A stretch of DNA of 54,304 bases from Aurantiochytrium sp. KH105. Lineage: Eukaryota; Sar; Bigyra; Thraustochytrida; Thraustochytriidae. The translations under genes and the position numbers were made by a program. Location: positions 1 to 54,304 of the forward strand of contig BGKB01000255.1 of the NCBI GenBank assembly GCA_003116975.1, read 5' to 3'. Under the pieces are notes generated by a model. The model was not told the origin of the DNA. It was given only the letters and a program-made list of their open reading frames with translations, and did no database searches. Below are positions 46,006-54,304 of this stretch, one piece after another; the stretch's first letter is position 1; each line of letters starts with the position of its first letter.

Positions 46006-47250
46006 CGACGGGTCGATCCGGTCGCCCGGGCGAGGGGGCGAGCGCTCTCTCCTCCGTGCCTCCGCCGCCCCGCGCGGCCTGGCTGGCTGGGGCTTTGCCG
46101 TCGCCCGGCCGCCGCGCGACAGCGGCCTCTGCGCCTGCGCCTGCGAGCGACGGGCGCGAACGAAGGGATGAATGAACGAACGAACGAACGAACTTGATGA
46201 ACGAACGAACTTGGTTGAAGAAAGGAAGGAACTGGAGGGAGGGAGGCAAGGGACTCGTCGAGGCCCCCTCCCTGTCTGTCTGTCTGACTGTCTGTCTGTC
46301 TGTCTGTCTCTGTCTCTGCCTCTGCCTCTGTCTGTCTGCGTGGAAGGCGACGGGCGATCGATCGACAGCGACGAGGACGCGCACTCGGACCCCGGGCTGC
46401 CGTAGCCGCAGCGCTGCGTGGGGAGCGGCGGCGAGGACGAGGGGCGGAGCGGCGACAGACGCGTCGTGTCGCGCCTGCCCCCGTCGCGCGGAGGGGCTCG
46501 CCCCGTCGTAGAGTCAAGTTCAAGCGCACGTGCAGTCCAAGTGCGCGAGTCTGCCACAACAGCCGGGTGCACGCGCCGCAAGCTTTTATTCCTGTTACTA
46601 TAGTGACGAAAGAAAGGGAGAAAGGCATGAAAGCAAAGCAAAGCAAGGAGGGAAGGAGGCAAGGAGGCACGTGCACGTGCCCAGCCCTCCCTAGGGCTCA
46701 GCTAGGCGGCAGCTACTGCTACTCCAGAGTCGTGGTAGGCAGCGCGGCAGGGCAGGGCGCCTCCCTTGTCAGGTCGGGACGAGTTGGAACCTGCTGCTGC
46801 TGCTGCACGCAGGCAGAAAGTTGAGGCGACACCTGGATCCAATCAAGACTGGTGGGGGCAGCAGCACAGCAGCCAGCCAGACGCCCTGTGGACGCAGACG
46901 CAGACGCGAGTAGTAGCGGCAGCGGCAGCGGCAGCGTGCGGCAAGCAGCAGCAGCCAGGTATAAAATCTTTCATGGAATTTGGTACGCGGAAAGTGCACG
47001 ACACTCACAGCCGGGAAAAGGGGCGGGGACCGCTAAAGGTAACTTCGGGCGCGCGCGCGCTTGGTACATCCGAGCGCGTCGCCGCGTCGCGACAGCATGC
47101 GCGTGCGAATACGGGAGGACAAAACCTAGGCCAGTCTTTCCGTTCGGTAGTCCTCTCCTAGACTAGGTCGGCTCGAGTCAACAGGTGAAAGTAAGAAAGA
47201 AGGAAAGAGAGAAATAAGAAAGGTGAACTTGCTTGGTCCTTCCATCCTTT
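46006..47250. other. Spacer upstream of the calcium channel
   Basis: No supported gene. It contains an (AACG)n tract at 46175-46215, (TCTG)n at 46270-46340, and a TATAAAA at 46960-46966 on the plus strand with no convincing gene behind it. Confidence 0.5.
46270..46340. repeat. (TCTG)n / (TCTGCC)n microsatellite
   Basis: More than ten TCTG units followed by TCTGCC variants lie upstream of the channel start and are translated as Arg/Gln/Thr/Asp repeats in the long open frame, which argues against the far-upstream start. Confidence 0.85.
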
Positions 47251-48747
47251 CTATGCACGGGAAGAAACGTCGACAACCTCGTTGGTGACGGGGTCGAGCT
47301 CGCAGACGGGGAGCGGGGGCGTCATTTCGAGCCGACTTGCCGTGGCCCGCCAAAACTTGCCAATAGGAGCGCAATACTTGCCGCAGCACGGCGTGTCGCA
47401 GCCACCATTGTTCTTGATGCGACGTTGCAAGAGCGCCTCGAGAGTCCCCGACGAAATCGTCTTGCCACTTGGGAGCTCGAGGTCCAGACCGAGATCGGGT
47501 CCAAGCTCGACGCTGATCCCAAGTGCGGCGGCCTGGCCTCGAAACACTTGCCGGGCGAAATTATACAAAGCAATGTCGAGCTGGTTCGTGGCCTGGAACC
47601 ATACGAGAAACTCGAGCGTCAGCGGCTCTGCTGCAGCGCGGAGCATGGCGTCCTTGATAAAGGTTGAACCTTCGTGGTGAGTTCCCAAGTGAACGGGGTC
47701 GACCTCGTGCGCAGTCCAATTGAGATCATGAGAAAACATTGCCATCGTCTCGTTGAAATGTTCGAGGATGCCGACGATGGAAAAAGTACTTGCAAGATTG
47801 CGCTTGGCAATCTCAAGGTGGTCAGCGGTGAGTGCACCCCAAGGGACTTTTGCACAAACGGCGCCGCACAAGGCTCGCGTTTGCCAGTTGTCCGGCGAAT
47901 TTTTCGCGTAGTATATGCGATGTCGCCCAACAACCTCCGGTTTCAGAGAGACAAACGCCTTGCGCGAGGGCAGCAGCGGGCCGTATAAACAAGTTGCGAG
48001 CGTTTGATTCTTCTTTTGCAATTTCGCGATTTGTGACACAGACATTGCAAAGTTGGACTCCGTGCGGGCAACGGGATTGCGAAGAATCGTCATGTAAAAG
48101 AGGTCCTCTCGATGAAGGATCTCACGCGGCAACATCCACTCGTTGGCCACAAAGCTCTTATTTTGGACGTACAGCTGGTCCACCAGCGCTTCTTGCTTTT
48201 CAAGACTTCCGCTTGCAAGCTCGACCCTCTCTGTAACATTTCGCAAATTAGAGTTTCCGCGAAATGCGCGCTCGCCATGTAATTTCATGAGACCTACCAA
48301 GGATGTGCCTCCGGCTTTGTGGATGTGCAAAAAGTAGGCAATACGCTGCGCGCCACTGCGCAAGCTCGCTGCAGCAGTCCGCGCGGCTGAACTTGACGCG
48401 CGAATGAGTTCCAGATCTTGAGCCTGCACCTCTTGCTGAAGCTCTGGCTGTTGAACTGGTAATACAGGTGCCACCCTTTGGGTTGTTTCTTTCTCCTTTT
48501 CTTCATCAATGATCAAGTCTTCGGTAGGATCAATGTCTGCAACATCCTCGGCATAGTCACTCTCCAAGAAAACATCGTGAGAGCTCTGAGCCTCTCCGTG
48601 TGGATGCTGCACGAAAATATCACTGCGAGAGGGTATCGATTGCACGACAATAGTAAAGACTTGTGTGCGCGTATTGAAGAGCGCTTCGTGCGCAATAAGG
48701 CAAGCGATGGTGAAGCCGAAAAAGACGGTCCACTGAGCAAGTTTCAT
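47251..48747 (-). CDS. Golgi-type carbohydrate sulfotransferase, type II membrane protein
   Basis: The product is 498 aa. Residues ~5-22 form a single signal anchor, then an acidic/Gln-rich stem (~50-115) and a catalytic domain. The PAPS 5'-phosphosulfate loop is L-H-I-H-K-A-G-G-T-S (140-149; the usual form is H-I-P-K-T-G-G-T-S) and the 3'-phosphate motif is I-L-R-N-P-V-A-R (221-228). Eight or more Cys in the C-terminal half and several N-x-S/T sites fit a lumenal enzyme. It belongs to the HS2ST/uronyl-type (Sulfotransfer_2) group. Role: transfer of sulfate from PAPS to an extracellular polysaccharide or glycan in the Golgi. The acceptor is unknown. The Pro-to-His change in the first motif is unusual. 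Confidence 0.85.
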   Translation of the reverse strand: MKLAQWTVFFGFTIACLIAHEALFNTRTQVFTIVVQSIPSRSDIFVQHPHGEAQSSHDVFLESDYAEDVADIDPTEDLIIDEEKEKETTQRVAPVLPVQQPELQQEVQAQDLELIRASSSAARTAAASLRSGAQRIAYFLHIHKAGGTSLVGLMKLHGERAFRGNSNLRNVTERVELASGSLEKQEALVDQLYVQNKSFVANEWMLPREILHREDLFYMTILRNPVARTESNFAMSVSQIAKLQKKNQTLATCLYGPLLPSRKAFVSLKPEVVGRHRIYYAKNSPDNWQTRALCGAVCAKVPWGALTADHLEIAKRNLASTFSIVGILEHFNETMAMFSHDLNWTAHEVDPVHLGTHHEGSTFIKDAMLRAAAEPLTLEFLVWFQATNQLDIALYNFARQVFRGQAAALGISVELGPDLGLDLELPSGKTISSGTLEALLQRRIKNNGGCDTPCCGKYCAPIGKFWRATASRLEMTPPLPVCELDPVTNEVVDVSSRA

Positions 48748-49144
48748 TGCGACACCGGCCGACTGCGCGTCTTCTTTGAGGCACGGAGCTACTCGCTACC
48801 TTGGCCTCGACGGGCTCACAGCATACAGCTCAGCCCTGAAGAAATCGTTTTTGTTTGTCGTGTCCCGGGAGCGCGTCCGGGGTGGTGCTTCAAAAAGCCT
48901 CTGTGTCGGGTGGACAGAGCAATGTATGGACGAGTGAAAGAAGGGTGTTCTAGCACACGCACACTCTGCCCCTCCTCGTCTCGCCCTCACTTTGGAGAAG
49001 GCGGCAGTTGTGGCCAAGGACCCTCCCTCCGTCTTGGGACCCCTTCCCCCTCGCTCGCTCCGTCGGCCCGCCCGCCTCGGCCGGCCTCTCTGTCTCAAGG
49101 TTCTGCTCTCTCGCTCACCGTGACGGTCGCACGCGCCTTGTAGC
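48748..49144. other. Spacer upstream of the sulfotransferase
   Basis: No gene supported in ~400 bp; it probably contains the sulfotransferase promoter. Confidence 0.45.
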
Positions 49145-49599
49145 CTACTTGTGACGGGCCGACGGTCTCTGCGTGATAGGGAGGAGTGTTGCTTGGGCGG
49201 CGCGTACTTGCGTCCGCGGTTGGTGCACTTGCAGCACGTAAATTCCGACTTCCATCCAGAAAGTCCACTTGGCCGCCACAGTGTCCATTTCGAGCGTCCG
49301 TCCATTCTTCGCCAGCCTCGTCACGGAGGGAACGCGGGATCGGAGCACCCCAGCTGCAGCTGACGGTCTCGGACTTGCTCACAGTCAGAGGAGCGATGTA
49401 CTTGGCGCGCAGGGCGACGACCTTTTCGAAGGAACCCAGACGAAGCAAAAGCGCGATGACGCCGAGGCTGCGTACCGTGCTTCGAAAGGCTCGTTTCGGC
49501 CTGAGATTGGACGGACTCGTACGAAAAGACGTTGCTTCGAACGGTCTCAACGAGCTCGCGGCCAATGGCATCTCTAGCCGCCCGGTCCATGGGGGACAT
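49145..49599 (-). pseudogene. Possible small gene spread over three minus frames
   Basis: Coding-looking segments follow each other in the same direction but in three frames. An ATG-started stretch at 49599 to about 49460 is followed by an aliphatic, helix-like stretch at ~49470-49340 in a second frame, then a Trp/Val-containing stretch from ~49325 to a stop at 49145 in a third. This could be a small gene with short introns or a decayed gene; the family is not recognised. A TATATAG lies at 49613-49619, too close to the first ATG for a normal leader, so a downstream ATG (49590) would be needed. Low confidence. Confidence 0.25.
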
Positions 49600-49661
49600 C
49601 GCCAAGAGATGACTATATAGGCTCCTGGTAGGACTTGGCTACTCAGACTGTCACTGTGCAC

Positions 49662-50122
49662 TTGCGTGCGCCCTTCGTACGCTTTTTGCCGCAGTCTCGG
49701 AGCTTGGGTCTAACGGCTTTTTTGTTTGTTTGTGGTGCACGATGACACCAACAACTCCATTCCGGGCCATGATTACTGCATATGCGCAGGCAATGTCACA
49801 GCTTGTACCACTGATTCAGCCCGCCCAATAGGCCGAAAGGTAGGAGATGAAGTTGGTGACAAGGAAAAGAAGTGAGGTACCGGTCAATGAGAACGCGGTT
49901 GCTTCATTAGCTTGCATGACGGCCAGTGGGTGTGTTGGCTTGCTTGTGATTGGATAGTGCATGATGCTGGTGATAGTTTACAGCAAGTTAGCAGATAAGC
50001 TTGGTGGACGTCCGAAAAAGTTAGGTGAAACCACCAGATTTCGATCGTCCGTCGGCCGTTTGTAACAAGTGCAGAACAAACGTCACAATGTCCTGCTTGG
50101 CTATGGCCTACTTACAACCTAC
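49662..50122. other. AT-rich spacer
   Basis: Nothing recognisable was seen in this stretch. Confidence 0.4.
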
Positions 50123-50348
50123 AAGACCACTTGCTCATGCGGTAAGCTTGACCGAGTGCATCTTGTCAGGGACAATGTCTCAACAACAATTTGAAAATCC
50201 ATCAATCGAAAACCTAATCTCACTAGCGATCTCAGAAGACCGCTTGTTCATGCGGTAAACCTGACCAAGTGCACCTTGTCAGTGGCAATGCCTCAACAAC
50301 AGTTCAAAAATCCGTGAATCGAAAACCTAATCTCGCTACCGATCTAGA
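50123..50348. repeat. Direct tandem duplication, 113-bp unit, two copies
   Basis: Copy one (50123-50235) and copy two (50236-50348) align throughout with scattered substitutions, including the shared stretch ATCGAAAACCTAATCTC. The pair sits just downstream of the stop codon of the AT-hook gene, possibly in its 3' UTR. Confidence 0.85.
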
Positions 50349-50373
50349 TAGAGAGCCAACGTCTAATGCATTT

Positions 50374-51420
50374 TTAGCGCTTTTGCTTTTTAACAGGCCG
50401 CGCAGAAGGACTCGAAGTTGGTATGCCCGTGCTTGCTGGAAGCAACTTGAGCAGCTCCCGAGGAAGCTTGTCGAAGGACGTGAGCTTGGACTCAAAGTGG
50501 AACTCTGCGCATTGATCTGCGTGCGAGTACGAGATGTAGACAGGGAGCGCCACAACAATATAAGTCGTTGTTGTAATTTTGATGCGACAGGAATTGAGGC
50601 CGAGTGACTTTTTCAAATCCTTGTAGCTTGTGATGCGCAACGCAAGATTGTGGCGACGATCCTCGTTGCGGATTTGTTCGGCCCAAGCGCGCTGTTCGGC
50701 AGTGGGAAGGAGGTCGCGAAACATCCAATAGAAGTCCTGCACAGGCATGACGTGCTTGTAAGCAATGGTAGCTGGCACGAGTCGGCGCATCACCTCCGAA
50801 AGCGAGTTGAATTTGAAGCCAGTTGGCGCCAGGAATTTCTTTTTCGATTTGGCAGACGTCTGGTGTTTGATCCAACCCACGGGCAAGATCTGAAGATCCT
50901 CATCTGTGCCAGGATCCTCGTCAGGAACCTTGGCATGGCCAGCTTCCATGCCCTTTTGGAAGCCTTTGCCGATGACACGCTTGTACACCATGCCCAGCCC
51001 ACTCACGTCACGACGCTTGGCGTCAATGTCGGGGACACCTTGGCCAACACCAAACGTGGCGCTTCCTTCGAGGTCGGCAATGCGGATGGGCGGAGGTGCG
51101 TCGGGGCTCGCGTCATCGGACCGCGGGGCGTCGGTGTTTGCATCGGCTGTTGTTGTTGCTGTATGTTCGGCCTGTCCAGTCTCCAGGTCGACCTTGATAC
51201 TTTTCTCATGCGCGGCCTTGGCATCGGTCCCGGACCGGGGCCGTTTGAAGGGTGATTGATTGCGCGGCTTGGCCATGAGCTCGGAAAAGCCCATCGTAAG
51301 AGCTCGACCTTGTGTGGTAAAGTCTTTTGTCTTGCGAGTTAGCTTATCGCGTGATGCCAATGGTGCAAAATACGACATGGGCTCTGCTGTGCTCGTCTCG
51401 TCGTCCTTTTTGCGTTTCTT

Positions 51421-51463
<43 letters not shown>

Positions 51464-53406
51464 AACGAAGTTGATGAAGATGATGAAGATGAAAAAGAGG
51501 TCGACGATGGCGCCTCTTGCGCTGAAGAGACAGGCCCAGGTCCTGTCGCCGCTGCCACTTTCGCTGTCTCCATCGTCGAAGAGTCTGGTGGCGCAGGGGA
51601 GGAGGAAGCGGTGGAAGTGTTGGAAGCAACCAAAGGGGCGGTTGTTGGCGGTTCGGTTGTCGCTCTTGATTTCTCCCATTCGCGCCGTTCAAAACATTGA
51701 CGAAGCGCGTCTTGACCAAGGTGCTCAAAACACCTCATCCCAATGCGTGCAAGCTTGGTGCATTTCTCCTCCTCGCAGCGGTCTCCACCGCCATGCAGAG
51801 TACAAAGACCCGTACCTCGGTCAATACGGTCGCAACCAGGCTTGGAGCACCGAGGACGCCGCCACGAGTCTTTGGCAACAGACATGCGTTTTTTTGGAAC
51901 GCGTGCAGGCTTCGGCGGTTTGGCTTCTTTGGGTGGGCGCCCAGCCTTAGGTTTGGGTTTGGGTTTGGTTCCGGCAGCAGCGGTCGAGATTTTCGGCGGA
52001 CGACCGGGACCCCGTTTTATGGCCTTCTTCGCAGTTGATGTCTTGGCAGTAGCACCAGCGAGACTAGTTTTGCTATCAACGCTATTGCTGCGGGCAGTGG
52101 GGCGCGGGAGGGCGGTGCTGGCAGTACTGGCCGTGACAAAGCCATTGAGCTGCTGAGAGACCACGGCTCGTTGCGCAAAGCTTGGATTGAAGCCAAGTGG
52201 GACCCGTTGCGCCAAAGCGTCGAGGTCCGCGGCAGTTGGGCCTGAGAAAATCTTCCCAGAAACACCGTTTGCACCTTGTTTGGATGCTAGTTCATAAAGG
52301 TCTTTGAAGCTCTGCATCGACGCTTCTGCCTGGGCTTTAAGCTGCATGACCATCTCAATATCTTTCTGAGCCGCGGTCAAGTTCTTGGGCATCACTTGCA
52401 CCAAGTCTGCAGCCGAAGGTGCCGACGAGTCTGCAGGGGCGCCGGTTTTTCCTTTGAGTCCTCGCAAGTATGAAGCCAGTTCAAGATTTCCGGCAGATGA
52501 AGTAAGTTTTCGCGATGGCGCGCCTGGACCCGATGGCTGCTGGTTCTGCGAGGGCGTTGGCTGTCGCGCGAGCATTTTCAGGGTTTGTGCCATGTCTTGC
52601 ATTTGTTTTCCTCCTACGTCAGGGCGCGCATTTGTCGAGGAGGAGGAGGAGGTGGAGGAGGAGGAGGAGGATGAAGAAGAAGGGCCTGTCGTTGCCATGC
52701 TGCACACATCGCCAAGAAGACCAAGCGTCTCATTTGAAGATGAGGCGCCTGGTCCAGACGGGTGAAGATGCATGCCGTGTCGAGGCCCAGGGGGGAGATC
52801 GGCGGCGGTAGGTCTCGTCAGCGGTTTTCCATTGGCATGCAAAAGTGTACTTGAACCCCGAGAAGGTCCAGCGGAGGAAGTGGTGCTTGCGGTTGTGAAT
52901 GCATTGTGCTGGTTCATTTGTTTGAGTTTCGTGATGAGCTCTTGCGCCTGACTCGATGATGTAGCGGCTGAAGCCGCGCTCAGTGCAGGGGACCCTCCCT
53001 TTGGGGCTGACTGAGAAGTCGCAGCAGGGGCGGGAAGAGCAGTGGACGGGGGTGCAAACGACGATGACGAAGGAGCGGGAGCGACAAGATTTGCTTGTGG
53101 CCCCGGCACTGATGGTTCGGATCTCTGTGCGGCTGCTGCAGCGGTGGGATCCTCTTTGCGACGTAAGGGCGGCACGCTCTCAGGCATTGTCAAAGGAGGA
53201 TGAGAATACTGAGTTGTTGGTCCTGAGCTCGTGACTTGCGTGGGCGCGTGGTGAGTTTGCGGCGGGCACAGGGGCCTGTGCGGGTGAAGGAGATGATGAT
53301 GGTGGTTGGGACCCGGTTCGCCCGCTCCAGCTGCGGCGACCTCTTGCGGAGGGGGCGGCATCGACGGTGCAGCGCCTGCGCCAGGTTCAGGCCCGCCTTG
53401 CGCCAT
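50374..53406 (-). CDS. Nuclear protein with AT-hooks, WRKY19-like zinc knuckles and an MBD-like domain
   Basis: The product is 1,010 aa. The first ~440 residues are low complexity (Pro, His, Ser, Ala, Gln). AT-hooks: R-G-P-G-R-P-P-K near 464 and a second G-R-P-P-K about 25 residues on. Then two C-x4-C-x(n)-C-x2-H knuckles joined by H-G-G-G (~510-560), as in the WRKY19-like zinc finger proteins common in stramenopiles. A poly-Ser run encoded by (GTC)n at 51422-51466 precedes a basic K-K-R-K-K nuclear localisation signal. Residues ~836-873 (P-V-G-W ... A-P-T-G-x-x-F-x-S-L-S-E-V) resemble a methyl-CpG-binding domain; this is tentative. Likely a chromatin or transcription factor. The start is the first ATG; the N-terminus is uncertain. 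Confidence 0.75.
51421..51466. repeat. (GAC)n trinucleotide repeat coding for poly-Ser
   Basis: About 14 GAC units on the plus strand, read as serine codons (TCG) on the minus strand within the AT-hook gene. In-frame length variation between strains would be expected. Confidence 0.9.
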
Positions 53407-54304
53407 GCCCTGCAGCTCTATCGGCTTCGCCTCCTTGGCAGCAGCGCTCGAGGGCGGCGGTCGCGCGGGGCTGCGGCAACGACCGCTCGCTCAAGAGCCT
53501 CTTGCGCGGCGCCCGTGCGACTCTTGCGCGCCGAGACCGCACAGTCCGTCGCGCCTGATTCTTCCCGCGCCGCGGCCCGCGGGTCGCCAGTCTTTCTGCG
53601 CGCAGCGGGCCCTGCGCGCGCCGTTGCCGCCGTCTCCGCGCGCGCCAGCTCGAGCTTGCTAGTTTTGCTCGCCCTGCTTATTCGCCCGGGGGGGTTGGCG
53701 GCAACCACTTTTGGGCGGATGCCACATGTCGTCCTCATAATCCACAGAATGCACGGCGCCATCGCGACGTAATATACCCCTTCGTTCGAACCTGTTCTAT
53801 GACAAGGATCAATGTAAGTAAGCCTCTTCGTCGATAATCAGGGCGAGGACCGCGACCGCGACAACTTGAACGACGCTGGCGAGCGATTGGCATGCGCTGC
53901 CGGTCACCGCGCAGGCGACGCGGCGGCCACCGGGGAGGGAGAGGCCGGTCGCCCGACCTACGCGTGAACGTGTTGCTTGGAACGAAGTTGAACCAAGGAA
54001 GGAGCGCGCCAACTCGGAAGGCAACAGCCGTAATAAATAAACTCTTCGTGTCGCCGACAGCAGCGGCGAGAGGCGGCGCCAGGTGAGACCAGGCAGATGA
54101 GCGCGCGACAGCGAGCCGCAGGGGGCGGGCACACGGAGCGCGCGGCAGTTCGCCCTCTGCTCTGCGCCCAGCGGCAGGGCCGCCTCGCCTCGCGATCGTC
54201 GAGACTCTTGCCGGCTTGGTTGGGCTGGGCGAGTGCACACGAGGCGAGGCTGCCGTTAGCTAGCCACCATGGTAGGCCTAGAATAGTACTCTTAAAGCTC
54301 TCGT
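53407..54304. other. Region upstream of the AT-hook gene to the window end
   Basis: No supported gene. A TATA-like GGTATATT on the minus strand (53771-53778) lies about 370 bp upstream of the AT-hook gene start and could be its promoter. Minus frames up to 167 codons near 53,735-54,240 lack any recognisable feature. Confidence 0.45.

Noticed and set aside
46006..46662. N-terminal extension of the calcium channel frame
   Set aside because: Encodes Asp-Arg-Gln-Thr and Ser-Phe-Val-Arg repeats from (TCTG)n and (AACG)n DNA; the ATG at 46005 fits better.
53735..54240. Minus frames of 143-167 codons at the right edge
   Set aside because: Arg/Ala-rich with no recognisable feature and overlapping each other.
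1..54304. tRNA, rRNA, CRISPR array or intact transposon
   Set aside because: Scanned by eye for T-loop-like GGTTCRANTCC motifs, 5S-like boxes, spaced direct repeats and terminal inverted repeats with a transposase; none was convincing.

Overview
This window looks like nuclear DNA of a eukaryotic microbe. Its genes are unambiguously eukaryotic (AP-2 alpha adaptin, TSR1, XRCC2, NADPH oxidase, a four-domain calcium channel). They sit on both strands without operons, and most are uninterrupted reading frames of up to about 6 kb. GC-rich, intron-poor genes, WRKY19-like zinc knuckles and an extracellular sulfotransferase suggest a stramenopile, most likely a labyrinthulomycete (thraustochytrid-like) protist. 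That assignment is an inference from style and gene content; no rRNA or other marker is present to prove it.

Layout. Positions 1-3,940 hold two divergently transcribed unfamiliar loci. The leftward one encodes a RING-finger protein and appears split in two by a one-base frameshift; the rightward one encodes a short coiled-coil protein. Positions 3,940-20,400 are an accessory-looking block with a tandem, same-strand array of five paralogous genes (CR1-CR5) for secreted proteins. Each has two lysine-rich, cysteine-dense modules joined by a very acidic linker. The genes are separated by long GC-rich spacers full of microsatellites. I do not recognise this family, and it is the strongest candidate here for something undescribed. 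CR4 is broken by a one-base shift in a C5A4 run. Positions 20,400-54,304 are a housekeeping and signalling block: an F-box-like/LRR/ARM/SPRY protein, a phytanoyl-CoA dioxygenase family oxygenase (-), AP-2 alpha, an NADPH oxidase with added WW-like and SH3 domains and extra membrane helices, XRCC2, TSR1 (-), a short-chain dehydrogenase (-), a CaV-type channel (-), a Golgi-type sulfotransferase (-) and an AT-hook/zinc-knuckle/MBD-like nuclear protein (-).

How they may relate. No shared pathway is visible in the housekeeping block. The CR array and the sulfotransferase both point to the secretory pathway and the cell surface. The CR proteins could be polyampholyte components of an extracellular matrix, wall scale or adhesive, but that is inference. 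CR1 and CR3 share nearly identical ends and similar 3' flanks, so the array expanded, or was homogenised, recently.

Limits. Start codons were chosen by homology or by where composition changes. Introns, UTRs and promoters could not be tested without transcripts. No tRNA, rRNA, CRISPR array or intact transposon was seen.
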